In this document: positions 46,701 to 59,373 of the stretch, in pieces
Layout of the letters: every line of letters begins with the position of its first letter
How positions within the stretch are numbered: position 1 is the first letter of the stretch
The notes under the pieces: model-generated
Database searches by the model: none
The model's input: only the letters and a program-made list of their open reading frames with translations
Told to the model about the DNA's origin: nothing
Position numbers and translations under genes: made by a program
Source of the DNA: Oasisia sp. SBJ-2009
Lineage: Eukaryota > Annelida > Polychaeta > Sabellida > Siboglinidae
Direction: 5' to 3'
DNA length: 64,000 bases
Assembly (NCBI GenBank): GCA_964017155.1
Contig: OZ024857.1
Span: forward strand, 32,345,542 to 32,409,541

Positions 46701-49700
46701 GTTGGGTGGAGTGGGGAGGTTGGGTGGAGGGCGGAAGTTGGGTGGAGTGGGGAGGATGGGTGGAGTGGTGTGGTTGGGTGGAGTGCGTAGGTTGGGAGGA
46801 GTGCGGAGGTTGGGTGAAGTGGGGAGGTTGGGTGGAGTGGGGAGGTTGGGTGGAGGGCGGATGTTGGGTGGAGTGGGGAGGATGGGTTGAAGTGGGGAGG
46901 TTGGGGGAGTGGTGTGGTTGGGTGAAGTGGGGAGGTTGGGTGGATTTGGGAGGATGGGTTGAAGTGGGGATGTTGGGTGGAGTATGGTGGTTGGGTGGAG
47001 TGCGTAGGTTGGGAGTAGTGGGGAGGTTGGGTGGAGTGGGGAGGTTGGGAAGAGTGGGGAGGTTGGGTGCTCTGGGGAGGTTGGGTGAAGTGGGGAGGTT
47101 GGGTGGAGTGAGGAGGTTGCGTGGAGTGGGGAGTTTGAGTGGAGTGGGGAGGTTGGGTGGAGTGGGGAGATTGGGTGAAGTGGGGAGGTTGGGTTGAGTG
47201 GGGAGGTTGTGTGAAGTGGGGAAGTTGTGTGGAGTGCGGAGGTTGGGTGGAGTGCGGAGGTTGCATGGAGTGCGGAAGTTGGGTCGAGTGCGGAAGTTGG
47301 GTGGAGTGCGGACGTTGGGTGAAGTGGGGAGGTTGGTTGGAGTGGGGAGGTTGGGTGGAGGGCGGAAGTTGGGTGGAGTGGGGAGGATAGGTGGAGTGGT
47401 GTGGTTGGGTGGAGTGCGTAGGTTGGGAGGAGTGGGGAGGTTGGGTGGAGTTGGGAGGTTGGATGACGTGGGGGTTCGGTGGAGTGGGGAGGTTGGGTGG
47501 AGTGAGGAGGTTGGGTGAAGTTGGGAGGTTGGGTGAAGTGGGGAGGTTGGGTGGAGAGGGGAGTTTGGGTGGGGTGGGGAGGTTGGGTGGAGTGGGGAGG
47601 TTGGGTGGAGTGGGGAGGTTGCGTGGAGTGAGAAGGTTGGGTGCTCTGGGGATGTTGGGTGAAGTGGGGAGGTTGGGTGGAGTGAGGAGGTTGGGTAGAG
47701 TGGGGAGGTTGGGTGAAATGGGGAAGTTGGGTGGAGTGGGGAGGTTGGGTGGAGGGCGGAGGTTCGGTGAAGTGGGGAGGTTGGGTGGAGTGGGGAGGTT
47801 GGTTGAAGTGGGGAGGTTGGGTGAAGTGGGGAGGTTGCGTGGAGTGGGGAGGTTGGGTGCTCTGGGGATGTTGGGTGAAGTGGGGAGGTTGGGTGGAGTG
47901 AGGAGGTTGGGTAGAGTGGGGAGGTTGGGTGAAATGGGGAAGTTGGGTGGAGTGGGGAGGTTGGGTGGAGTGAGGAAGTTGTGTGGAGTGCGGAGGTTGG
48001 GTGGAGTGCGGAGGTTGGATGTAGTGCGGAATTTGGGTGGAGTGCGGAGGTTGGGTGGAGTGCGGAAGTTGGTTCGAGAGCGGAGGTTGGGTGGCGTGCG
48101 GAGGTTGGCTGGAATGCGGAGGTTTGGTGGAGTGGGGAGGTTGGGTGGAGTTGGGAGGTTGGGTGAAGTGTGGAGGTTGGTTTGAGTGCGAACTTTGGGT
48201 GGAGTGCGGAGGTTGGGTGGAGTGCGTAGGTTGGGTGAAGTGGGGAGGTTGGATGGAGTGGGGAGGTTAGGTGGAGGGTGGAGGTTCGGTGGAGTGGGGA
48301 GTGTGGGTGGCGTGGGGAGGTTGGGTGGAGTGGGGAGGTTGGGTGAAGTGGGGAGGTTGGGTGGAGAGGGGAGGTTGGGTGGAGTGGGGAGGTTGGGAAG
48401 AGTGGGGAGGTTGGGTGCTCTGGGGAGGTTGAGTGATGTGGGGAGGTTGGGTGGAGTGAGGAGGTTGCGTGGAGTGGGGAGTTTGAGTGGAGTGGGGAGG
48501 TTGGGTGATTTGGGGAGGTTGGGTGAAGTGGGGAGGTTGGGTTGAGTGGGGAGGTTTTATGAAGTGGGGAAGTTGTGTGGAGTGCGGAGGTTGGGTGGAG
48601 TGCGGAGGTTGCATGGAGTGCGGAAGTTGGGTGGAGTGCGGAGGTTGGATGAAGTGGGGAGGTTGGGTGGAGTGGGGAGGTTGAGTAATTTGGGGAAGTT
48701 GGGTGGAGTGGGGAGGTTGGGTGATGTGGGGAGGTTGGGTGAAGTGGGGAGGTTGGGTGAAGTGGGGAGGTTGGGTTGAGTGGGGAGGTTGTATGAAGTG
48801 GGGAAGTTGTGTGGAGTGCGGAGGTTGGGTGGAGTGCGGAAGTTGGGTGAAGTGCGGAGGTTGGGTGGAGTGCGGAGGTTGGGTGAAGTGGGGAGGTTGG
48901 GTGGAGTGGGGAGGTTGGGTGGAGTGGGGAGGTTGGGTGGAGTGGGGAGGATGGGTTGAAGTGGGGAGGTTGGGGGGAGTGGTGTGGTTGGGTGAAGTGG
49001 GGAGGTTGGGTGGATTTGGGAGGATGGGTTGAAGTGGGGATGTTGGGTGGAGTATGGTGGTTGGGTGGAGTGCGTAGGTTGGGAGGAGTGGGGAGGTTGG
49101 GTGGAGTGGGGAGGTTGGGAAGAGTGGGGAGGTTGGGTGCTCTGGGGAGGTTGGGTGAAGTGGGGAGGTTGGGTGGAGTGAGGAGGTTGCGTGGAGTGGG
49201 GAGTTTGAGTGGAGTGGGGAGGTTGGGTGGAGTGGGGAGATTGGGTGAAGTGGGGAGGTTGGGTTGAGTGGGGAGGTTGTGTGAAGTGGGGAAGTTGTGT
49301 GGAGTGCGGAGGTTGGGTGGAGTGCGGAGGTTGCATGGAGTGCGGAAGTTGGGTCGAGTGCGGAAGTTGGGTGGAGTGCGGACGTTGGGTGAAGTGGGGA
49401 GGTTGGGTGGAGTGGGGAGGTTGGGTGGAGGGCGGAAGTTGGGTGGAGTGGGGAGGATAGGTGGAGTGGTGTGGTTGGGTGGAGTGCGTAGGTTGGGAGG
49501 AGTGGGGAGGTTGGGTGGAGTTGGGAGGTTGGATGACGTGGGGGTTCGGTGGAGTGGGGAGGTTGGGTGGAGTGAGGAGGTTGGGTGAAGTTGGGAGGTT
49601 GGGTGAAGTGGGGAGGTTGGGTGGAGAGGGGAGTTTGGGTGGGGTGGGGAGGTTGGGTGGAGTGGGGAGGTTGGGTGGAGTGGGGAGGTTGCGTGGAGTG

Positions 49701-52700
49701 AGAAGGTTGGGTGCTCTGGGGATGTTGGGTGAAGTGGGGAGGTTGGGTGGAGTGAGGAGGTTGGGTAGAGTGGGGAGGTTGGGTGAAATGGGGAAGTTGG
49801 GTGGAGTGGGGAGGTTGGGTGGAGGGCGGAGGTTCGGTGAAGTGGGGAGGTTGGGTGGAGTGGGGAGGTTGGTTGAAGTGGGGAGGTTGGGTGAAGTGGG
49901 GAGGTTGCGTGGAGTGAGGAGGTTGCGTGGAGTGGGGAGTTTGAGTGGAGTGGGGAGGTTGGGTGGAGTGGGGAGATTGGGTGAAGTGGGGAGGTTGGGT
50001 TGAGTGGGGAGGTTGTGTGAAGTGGGGAAGTTGTGTGGAGTGCGGAGGTTGGGTGGAGTGCGGAGGTTGCATGGAGTGCGGAAGTTGGGTCGAGTGCGGA
50101 AGTTGGGTGGAGTGCGGACGTTGGGTGAAGTGGGGAGGTTGGGTGGAGTGGGGAGGTTGGGTGGAGGGCGGAAGTTGGGTGGAGTGGGGAGGATAGGTGG
50201 AGTGGTGTGGTTGGGTGGAGTGCGTAGGTTGGGAGGAGTGGGGAGGTTGGGTGGAGTTGGGAGGTTGGATGACGTGGGGGTTCGGTGGAGTGGGGAGGTT
50301 GGGTGGAGTGAGGAGGTTGGGTGAAGTTGGGAGGTTGGGTGAAGTGGGGAGGTTGGGTGGAGAGGGGAGTTTGGGTGGGGTGGGGAGGTTGGGTGGAGTG
50401 GGGAGGTTGGGTGGAGTGGGGAGGTTGCGTGGAGTGAGAAGGTTGGGTGCTCTGGGGATGTTGGGTGAAGTGGGGAGGTTGGGTGGAGTGAGGAGGTTGG
50501 GTAGAGTGGGGAGGTTGGGTGAAATGGGGAAGTTGGGTGGAGTGGGGAGGTTGGGTGGAGGGCGGAGGTTCGGTGAAGTGGGGAGGTTGGGTGGAGTGGG
50601 GAGGTTGGTTGAAGTGGGGAGGTTGGGTGAAGTGGGGAGGTTGCGTGGAGTGGGGAGGTTGGGTGCTCTGGGGATGTTGGGTGAAGTGGGGAGGTTGGGT
50701 GGAGTGAGGAGGTTGGGTAGAGTGGGGAGGTTGGGTGAAATGGGGAAGTTGGGTGGAGTGGGGAGGTTGGGTGGAGTGAGGAAGTTGTGTGGAGTGCGGA
50801 GGTTGGGTGGAGTGCGGAGGTTGGATGTAGTGTGGAAGTTGGGTGGAGTGCGGAATTTGGGTGGAGTGCGCAGGTTGGGTGGAGTGCGGAAGTTGGTTGG
50901 AATGCGGAGGTTTGGTGGAGTGGGGAGGTTGGGTGGAGTTGGGAGGTTGGGTGAAGTGTGGAGGTTGGTTTGAGTGCGAACTTTGGGTGGAGTGCGGAGG
51001 TTGGGTGGAGTGCGTAGGTTGGGTGAAGTGGGGAGGTTGGATGGAGTGGGGAGGTTAGGTGGAGGGCGGAGGTTCGGTGGAGTGGGGAGTGTGGGTGGCG
51101 TGGGGAGGTTGGGTGCAGTGGGGAGGTTGGGTGAAGTGGGGAGGTTGGGTGGAGAGGGGAGGTTGGGTGGAGTGGGGAGGTTGGGAAGAGTGGGGAGGTT
51201 GGGTGCTCTGGGGAGGTTGAGTGATGTGAGGAGGTTGGGTGGAGTGAGGAGGTTGCGTGGAGTGGGGAGTTTGAGTGGTGTGGGGAGGTTGGGTGATTTG
51301 GGGAGGTTGGGTGAAGTGGGGAGGTTGGGTTGAGTGGGGAGGTTTTATGAAGTGGGGAAGTTGTGTGGAGTGCGGAGGTTGGGTGGAGTGGGGAGGTTGG
51401 GTGAAATGGGGAAGTTGGGTGGAGTGGGGAGGTTGGGTGGGGTGAGGAAGTTGTGTGGAGTGCGGAGGTTGGGTGGAGTGCGGAGGTTGGATGTAGTGCG
51501 GAAGTTGGGTGGAGTGCGGAATTTGGGTGGAGTGCGGAGGTTGGGTGGAGTGCGGAAGTTGGTTCGAGAGCGGAGGTTGGGTGGCGTGCGGAGGTTGGTT
51601 GGAATGCGGAGGTTTGGTGGAGTGGGGAGGTTGGGTGGAGTTGGGAGGTTGGGTGAAGTGTGGAGGTTGGTTTGAGTGCGAACTTTGGGTGGAGTGCGGA
51701 GGTTGGGTGGAGTGCGTAGGTTGGGTGAAGTGGGGAGGTTGGATGGAGTGGGGAGGTTAGGTGGAGGGCGGAGGTTCGGTGGAGTGGGGAGTGTGGGTGG
51801 CGTGGGGAGGTTGGGTGGAGTGGGGAGGTTGGGTGAAGTGGGGAGGTTGGGTGGAGAGGGGAGGTTGGGTGGAGTGGGGAGGTTGGGAAGAGTGGGGAGG
51901 TTGAGTGCTCTGGGGAGGTTGAGTGATGTGGGGAGGTTGGATGGAGTGAGGATGTTGCGTGGAGTGGGGAGTTTGAGTGGAGTGGGGAGGTTGGGTGATT
52001 TGGGGAGGTTGGGTGAAGTGGGGAGGTTGGGTTGAGTGGAGAGGTTTTATGAAGTGGGGAAGTTGTGTGGAGTGCGGAGGTTGGGTGGAGTGCGGAGGTT
52101 GCATGGAGTGCGGAAGTTGGGTGGAGTGCGGAAGTTGGGTGGAGTGCTGAGGTTGGATGAAGTGGGGAGGTTGGGTGGAGTGGGGAGGTTGAGTAATTTG
52201 GGGAAGTTGGGTGGAGTGGGGAGGTTGGGTGATGTGGGGAGGTTGGGTGAAGTGGGGAGGTTGGGTGAAGTGGGGAGGTTGGGTTGAGTGGGGAGGTTGT
52301 ATGAAGTAGGGAAGTTGTGTGGAGTGCGGAGGTTGGGTGGAGTGCGGAAGTTGGGTGAAGTGCGGAGGTTGGGTGGAGTGCGGAGGTTGGGTGAAGTGGG
52401 GAGGTTGGGTGGAGTGGGGAGGTTGGGTGGAGGGCGGAGGTTGGGTGGAGTGGGGAGGATGGGTTGAAGTGGGGAGGATGGGTGGAGTGGTGTGGTTGGG
52501 TGAAGTGGGGAGGTTGGGTGGATTTGGGAGGATGGGTTGAAGTGGGGATGTTGGGTGGAGTATGGTGGTTGGGTGGAGTGCGTAGGTTGGGAGGAGTGGG
52601 GAGGTTGGGAAGAGTGGGGAGGTTGGGTGCTCTGGGGAGGTTGGGTGAAGTGGGGAGGTTGGGTGGAGTGAGGAGGTTGCGTGGAGTGGGGAGTTTGAGT

Positions 52701-52976
52701 GGAGTGGGGAGATTGGGTGAAGTGGGGAGGTTGGGTTGAGTGGGGAGGTTGTGTGAAGTGGGGAAGTTGTGTGGAGTGCGGAGGTTGGGTGGAGTGCGGA
52801 GGTTGCATGGAGTGCGGAAGTTGGGTCGAGTGCGGAAGTTGGGTGGAGTGCGGACGTTGGGTGAAGTGGGGAGGTTGGGTGGAGTGGGGAGGTTGGGTGG
52901 AGGGCGGAAGTTGGGTGGAGTGGGGAGGATGGGTGGAGTGGTGTGGTTGGGTGGAGTGCGTAGGTTGGGAGGAGTG
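40631..52976 (+). repeat. Large tandem duplication, 2 x 6173 bp
   Basis: 40631-46803 is repeated at 46804-52976. All landmarks I compared recur at exactly 6173 bp, including rare ones: GGAGGGTGGAGG (near 42103 and 48276), GTGCGCAGG (near 44696 and 50869), GGTGGAGTATGG (near 40803 and 46976) and the internal 736-bp pair. I saw no difference between the copies. The left junction (GAGGAGTG to CGGAGGTTGGGTGAAG near 46800) breaks the order seen at the end of the second copy (GAGGAGTGGGGAGG, near 52973), which fixes the unit. Perfect identity over 6 kb means a very recent event or an assembly duplication. Confidence 0.88.
43010..44481 (+). repeat. Tandem duplication, period 736 bp
   Basis: About 43010-43745 and 43746-44481 match at 736 bp, which is 41 x 18 minus 2. 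Each copy has one 2-bp-short GACGTGGGGGTTCGG junction. The pair lies inside the 6173-bp unit and is present again in its second copy at 49183-50654. Confidence 0.82.
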
Positions 52977-55090
52977 GGGAGGTTGGGTGGAGTTGGGAGG
53001 TTGGATGACGTGGGGGTTCGGTGGAGTGGGGAGGTTGGGTGGAGTGAGGATGTTGGGTGAAGTTGGGAGGTTGGGTGAAGTGGGGAGGTTGGTTGGAGAG
53101 GGGAGTTTGGGTGGGGTGGGGAGGTTGGGTGGAGTGGGGAGGTTGGGTGAAGTGGGGAGGTTGCGTGGAGTGAGAAGGTTGGGTGCTCTGGGGATGTTGG
53201 GTGAAGTGGGGAGGTTGGGTGGAGTGAGGAGGTTGGGTAGAGTGGGGAGGTTGGGTGAAATGGGGAAGTTGGGTGGAGTGGGGAGGTTGGGTGGAGGGCG
53301 GAGGTTCGGTGAAGTGGGGAGGTTGGGTGGAGTGGGGAGGTTGGTTGAAGTGGGGAGGTTGGGTGAAGTGGGGAGGTTGCGTGGAGTGGGGAGGTTGGGT
53401 GCTCTGGGGATGTTGGGTGAAGTGGGGAGGTTGGGTGGAGTGAGGAGGTTGGGTAGAGTGGGGAGGTTGGGTGAAATGGGGAAGTTGGGTGGAGTGGGGA
53501 GGTTGGGTGGAGTGAGGAAGTTGTGTGGAGTGCGGAGGTTGGGTGGAGTGCGGAGGTTGGATGTAGTGCGGAAGTTGGGTGGAGTGCGGACGTTGGGTGA
53601 AGTGGGGAGTGGGGAGGATGGGTTGAAGTGGGGAGGTTGGGTGGAGTTGGGAGGTTGGGTGGAGTGCTGAAGTTGGGTGGTGTTCGGAGGTTGGGTTGAG
53701 TGCAGAGGTTGGGTGGAGTGCGGAAGTTGGGTGAAGTGGGGAGGTTGGGTGTAGTGGTGAGGTTGGGTGGAGGGCGGAGGTTGGGTGGAGTGGGGAGGAT
53801 GGGTTGAAGTGGGGAGGATGGGTGGAGTGGTGTGGTTGGGTGAAGTGGGGAGGTTGGGTGGATTTGGGAGGATGGGTTGAAGTGGGGATGTTGGGTGGAG
53901 TATGGTGGTTGGGTGGAGTGCGTAGGTTGGGAGGAGTGGGGAGGTTGGGTGGAGTGGGGAGGTTGGGAAGAGTGGGGAGGTTGGGTGCTCTGGGGAGGTT
54001 GGGTGAAGTGGGGAGGTTGGGTGGAGTGAGGAGGTTGCGTGGAGTGGGGAGTTTGAGTGGAGTGGGGAGATTGGGTGAAGTGGGGAGGTTGGGTTGAGTG
54101 GGGAGGTTGTGTGAAGTGGGGAAGTTGTGTGGAGTGCGGAGGTTGGGTGGAGTGCGGAGGTTGCATGGAGTGTGGAAGTTGGGTCGAGTGCGGAAGTTGG
54201 GTGGAGTGCGGACGTTGGGTGAAGTGGGGAGGTTGGGTGGAGTGGGGAGGTTGGGTGGAGGGCGGAAGTTGGGTGGAGTGGGGAGGATGGGTGGAGTGGT
54301 GTGGTTGGGTGGAGTGCGTAGGTTGGGAGGAGTGGGGAGGTTGGGTGGAGTTGGGAGGTTGGATGACGTGGGGGTTCGGTGGAGTGGGGAGGTTGGGTGG
54401 AGTGAGGATGTTGGGTGAAGTTGGGAGGTTGGGTGAAGTGGGGAGGTTGGTTGGAGAGGGGAGTTTGGGTGGGGTGGGGAGGTTGGGTGGAGTGGGGAGG
54501 TTGGGTGAAGTGGGGAGGTTGCGTGGAGTGAGAAGGTTGGGTGCTCTGGGGATGTTGGGTGAAGTGGGGAGGTTGGGTGGAGTGAGGAGGTTGGGTAGAG
54601 TGGGGAGGTTGGGTGAAATGGGGAAGTTGGGTGGAGTGGGGAGGTTGGGTGGAGGGCGGAGGTTCGGTGAAGTGGGGAGGTTGGGTGGAGTGGGGAGGTT
54701 GGTTGAAGTGGGGAGGTTGGGTGAAGTGGGGAGGTTGCGTGGAGTGGGGAGGTTGGGTGCTCTGGGGATGTTGGGTGAAGTGGGGAGGTTGGGTGGAGTG
54801 AGGAGGTTGGGTAGAGTGGGGAGGTTGGGTGAAATGGGGAAGTTGGGTGGAGTGGGGAGGTTGGGTGGAGTGAGGAAGTTGTGTGGAGTGCGGAGGTTGG
54901 GTGGAGTGCGGAGGTTTGATGTAGTGCGGAAGTTGGGTGGAGTGCGGACGTTGGGTGAAGTGGGGAGTGGGGAGGATGGGTTGAAGTGGGGAGGTTGGGT
55001 GGAGTTGGGAGGTTGGGTGGAGTGCTGAAGTTGGGTGGTGTTCGGAGGTTGGGTTGAGTGCAGAGGTTGGGTGGAGTGCGGAAGTTCGGT
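52420..55090 (+). repeat. Tandem duplication, period about 1358 bp
   Basis: About 52600-53730 matches 53958-55088 at 1358 bp; before that the offset is 1340 bp because one copy has an extra monomer. Two substitutions are visible: C at 52815 is T at 54173, at a CpG, and GGTTGGATG near 53558 is GGTTTGATG near 54914. The copies share the irregular GTGGGGAGTGGGGAGG junction near 53602 and 54960. Confidence 0.8.
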
Positions 55091-58000
55091 GGAGTGCGGA
55101 TGTTGGGTGGAGTGCGGAAGTTGTTTGGAGTGCGGAGAATGGGTGGAATGCGGAGGTTGGATGGAATGCCAAGGTTGGGTGAAGTGGGAGGTTGGGTGGA
55201 GTGGGGAGGTTGGGTGAAGTGGGGAGGTTGGGTGGAGTGAGGAAGTTGGGTGAAGTTGGGAGGTTGGGTGAAGTGGGGAGGTTGGGTGGAGTGGGGAGGT
55301 TGGGTGAAGTGGGGAGGTTGGGTGAAGTGGGGAGGTTGCGTGGAGTAGGGAGGTTGGGTGAAGTGGGGAGGTTGGGTGGAGTGAGGAGGTTGGGTAGAGT
55401 GGGGAGGTTGGGTGAAGTGGGGAAGTTGGGTGGAGTGGGGAGGTTGGGTGAAGTAGGGAGGTTGGGTGAAGTGGGGAGGTTGGGTGGGGTGGGGAGGTTG
55501 GGTGGAGTGGGGAGTTTGGGTGATGTAGGGAGGTAGGGTGAAGTGGGGAGGGTTGGGTGGAGTGGGGAGGTTGGGTGGAGTGGGGAGGTTGGGTGCTCTG
55601 GGGAGGTTGGGTGAAGCGGGGAGGTTGGGTGGAGGGCGGAGGTTGGGTGGTGGGCGGAGGTTGGTTGGAATGCGGAGGTTTGGTGAAGTGGGGAGGTTGG
55701 GTGGAGGGCGGAGGTTGGGTGCAGTGGGGAGGATGGGTTGAAGTGGGGAGGTTGGGTGGAGTGGTGTGGTTGGGTGAAGTGGGGAGGTTGGGTGGATTTG
55801 GGAGGATGGGTTGAAGTGGGGATGTTGGGTGGAGTAGGGTGGTTGGGTGGAGTGCGTAGGTTGGCAGGAGTGGGGAGGTTGGGTGGAGTGGGGAGGTTGG
55901 GAAGAGTGGGGAGGTTGGGTGCTCTGGGGAGGTTGGGTGAAGTGGGGAGGTTGGGTGGAGTGAGGAGGTTGCGTGGAGTGGGGAGTTTGAGTGGAGTGGG
56001 GAGGTTGGGTGATTTGGGGAGTTTGGGTGAAATGGGGAGGTTGGGTTGAGTGGGGAGGTTGTATGAAGTGGGGAAGTTGTGTGGAGTGCGGAGGTTGGGT
56101 GGAGTGCGAAGGTTGGGTGAAGTGGGGAGGTTGGGTGGAGTGGGGAGGTTAGGTGGAGGGCGGAGGTTGGGTGGAGAGGGGAGGATGGGTTGAAGTGGGG
56201 AGGTTGGGTGGAGTGGTGTGGTTGGGTGGAGTGCGTAGGTTGGGAGGAGTGGGGAGGTTGGGTGGACTTGGGAGGTTGGATGGCGTGGGGAGGTTCGGTG
56301 GAGTGGGGAGTGTGGGTGGCGTGGGGAGGTTGGGTGGAGTGGGGAGGTTGGGTGGAGTGGGGAGGTTGGGAAGAGTGGGGAGGTTGGGTGGAGAGGGGAG
56401 GTTGGGTGATGTGGGGAGGTTGGGTGGAGTGAGGAGGTTGCGTGGAGTGGGGAGATTGAGTGGAGTGGGGAGGTTGGGTGATTTGGGGAGGTTGGGTGGA
56501 GTGGGGAGGTCAGGTGAAGTGGGGAGGTTGGGTGAAGTGGGGAGGTTGGGTGAAGTGGGGAGGTTGGGTTGAGTGGGGAGGTTTGGTGAAGTAGGGAGGT
56601 TGGGTGAAGTAGGGAGGTTGGGTGGAGTGGGGAGGTTGGGTGAAGTGGGGAGGTTGGGTTGAGTGGGGATGTTGTGTGAAGTGGGGAAGTTGCATGGAGT
56701 GCGGAAGTTGGGTGGAGTGCGGAAGTTGGGTGGAGTGCGGAGGTTGGATGAAGTGGGGAGGTTGGGTGGAGTGGGGAGGTGGGGTAATTTGGGGAGGTTG
56801 GGTGGAGTGGGGAGGTCAGGTGAAGTGGGGAGGTTGGGTGAAGTGGGGAGGTTGGGTGAAGTGGGGAGGTTGGGTTGAGTGGGGAGGTTTGGTGAAGTAG
56901 GGAGGTTGGGTGAAGTATGGAGGTTGGGTGAAGTGGGGAGGTTGGGTGGAGTGGGGAGGTTGGGTGGAGTGGGGAGTCTAGGTGGAGTGGGGAGGTTGGG
57001 TGGAGTGAGGAAGTTGTGTGGAGTGCGGAGGTTGGGTGGAGTGCGGAGGTTGGATGTAGTGCGGAAGTTGGGTGGAGTGCGGACGTTGGGTGAAGTGGGG
57101 AGTGGGGAGGTTGGGTGGAGTGGTGTGGTTGGGTGGAGTGCGTAGGTTGGGAGGAGTGGGGAGGTTGGGTGGAGTTGGGAGGTTGGGTGGAGTGCTGAAG
57201 TTGGGTGGTGTTCGGAGGTTGGGTTGAGTGCAGAGGTTGGGTGGAGTGCGGAAGTTCGGTGGAGTGCGGATGTTGGGTGGAGTGCGGAAGTTGTTTGGAG
57301 TGCGGAGAATGGGTGGAATGCGGAGGTTGGATGGAATGCCAAGGTTGGGTGAAGTGGGGAGGTTGGGTGGAGTGGGGAGGTTGGGTGAAGTGGGGAGGTT
57401 GGGTGGAGTGAGGAAGTTGGGTGAAGTTGGGAGGTTGGGTGAAGTGGGGAGGTTGGGTGGAGTGGGGAGGTTGGGTGAAGTGGGGAGGTTGGGTGAAGTG
57501 GGGAGGTTGCGTGGAGTAGGGAGGTTGGGTGAAGTGGGGAGGTTGGGTGGAGTGAGGAGGTTGGGTAGAGTGGGGAGGTTGGGTGAAGTGGGGAAGTTGG
57601 GTGGAGTGGGGAGGTTGGGTGAAGTAGGGAGGTTGGGTGAAGTGGGGAGGTTGGGTGGGGTGGGGAGGTTGGGTGGAGTGGGGAGTTTGGGTGATGTAGG
57701 GAGGTAGGGTGAAGTGGGGAGGGTTGGGTGGAGTGGGGAGGTTGGGTGGAGTGGGGAGGTTGGGTGCTCTGGGGAGGTTGGGTGAAGCGGGGAGGTTGGG
57801 TGGAGGGCGGAGGTTGGGTGGTGGGCGGAGGTTGGTTGGAATGCGGAGGTTTGGTGAAGTGGGGAGGTTGGGTGGAGGGCGGAGGTTGGGTGCAGTGGGG
57901 AGGATGGGTTGAAGTGGGGAGGTTGGGTGGAGTGGTGTGGTTGGGTGAAGTGGGGAGGTTGGGTGGATTTGGGAGGATGGGTTGAAGTGGGGATGTTGGG

Positions 58001-59170
58001 TGGAGTAGGGTGGTTGGGTGGAGTGCGTAGGTTGGCAGGAGTGGGGAGGTTGGGTGGAGTGGGGAGGTTGGGAAGAGTGGGGAGGTTGGGTGCTCTGGGG
58101 AGGTTGGGTGAAGTGGGGAGGTTGGGTGGAGTGAGGAGGTTGCGTGGAGTGGGGAGTTTGAGTGGAGTGGGGAGGTTGGGTGATTTGGGGAGTTTGGGTG
58201 AAATGCGGAGGTTGGGTTGAGTGGGGAGGTTGTATGAAGTGGGGAAGTTGTGTGGAGTGCGGAGGTTGGGTGGAGTGCGAAGGTTGGGTGAAGTGGGGAG
58301 GTTGGGTGGAGTGGGGAGGTTAGGTGGAGGGCGGAGGTTGGGTGGAGAGGGGAGGATGGGTTGAAGTGGGGAGGTTGGGTGGAGTGGTGTGGTTGGGTGG
58401 AGTGCGTAGGTTGGGAGGAGTGGGGAGGTTGGGTGGACTTGGGAGGTTGGATGGCGTGGGGAGGTTCGGTGGAGTGGGGAGTGTGGGTGGCGTGGGGAGG
58501 TTGGGTGGAGTGGGGAGGTTGGGTGGAGTGGGGAGGTTGGGAAGAGTGGGGAGGTTGGGTGGAGAGGGGAGGTTGGGTGATGTGGGGAGGTTGGGTGGAG
58601 TGAGGAGGTTGCGTGGAGTGGGGAGATTGAGTGGAGTGGGGAGGTTGGGTGATTTGGGGAGGTTGGGTGGAGTGGGGAGGTCAGGTGAAGTGGGGAGGTT
58701 GGGTGAAGTGGGGAGGTTGGGTGAAGTGGGGAGGTTGGGTTGAGTGGGGAGGTTTGGTGAAGTAGGGAGGTTGGGTGAAGTAGGGAGGTTGGGTGGAGTG
58801 GGGAGGTTGGGTGAAGTGGGGAGGTTGGGTTGAGTGGGGATGTTGTGTGAAGTGGGGAAGTTGCATGGAGTGCGGAAGTTGGGTGGAGTGCGGAAGTTGG
58901 GTGGAGTGCGGAGGTTGGATGAAGTGGGGAGGTTGGGTGGAGTGGGGAGGTGGGGTAATTTGGGGAGGTTGGGTGGAGTGGGGAGGTCAGGTGAAGTGGG
59001 GAGGTTGGGTGAAGTGGGGAGGTTGGGTGAAGTGGGGAGGTTGGGTTGAGTGGGGAGGTTTGGTGAAGTAGGGAGGTTGGGTGAAGTAGGGAGGTTGGGT
59101 GAAGTGGGGAGGTTGGGTGGAGTGGGGAGGTTGGGTGGAGTGGGGAGTTTAGGTGGAGTGGGGAGGTTGG
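55005..59170 (+). repeat. Tandem duplication, period about 2171 bp
   Basis: About 55005-57000 matches 57176-59171 at 2170-2171 bp. A 1-bp difference sits near 55188 (GTGGGAGG against GTGGGGAGG). Shared irregular monomers include GGGGAGGGTTGGG (near 55548 and 57719), GGTTGGCAGGAG (near 55860 and 58031) and GTGATGTAGGGAGG (near 55520 and 57691). Both copies begin with the divergent patch listed next. Confidence 0.82.
55020..55185 (+). repeat. Patch of divergent monomers
   Basis: Monomers here carry changes not seen in most of the array: GTGCTGAAG, GTGTTCGGAGG, GTGCAGAGG, AAGTTGTTTGG, GAGAATGGG and GAATGCCAAGG. The same patch recurs near 57190-57350, and its first part near 53660-53725. It may be older array DNA carried along by later duplications. 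Confidence 0.7.
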
Positions 59171-59373
59171 GTGATATGGGGAGGTTGTGTGAAGTGGGCA
59201 GGTTGGGTGGAGTGGGGAGGTTCCGTGGAGTGGGGAGGTTGGGTGGTCTGGGGAGGTTGGGTGAAGTGGGGAGGTTGGGTGGAGTGAGGATGTTGGGTGG
59301 AGTGGGGAGTTTGAGTGGAGTGGGGAGGTTGGGTGATTTGAGGAGGTTGGGTGGGGTGGGGAGGTTGGGTTGA

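Noticed and set aside
48557..54166. Minus-strand ORF of 1869 codons, with others at 7325-10921, 9475-11661, 29941-33570, 38967-41093 and 52047-55172
   Set aside because: All are array translations without conserved domains, and they overlap each other in different frames.
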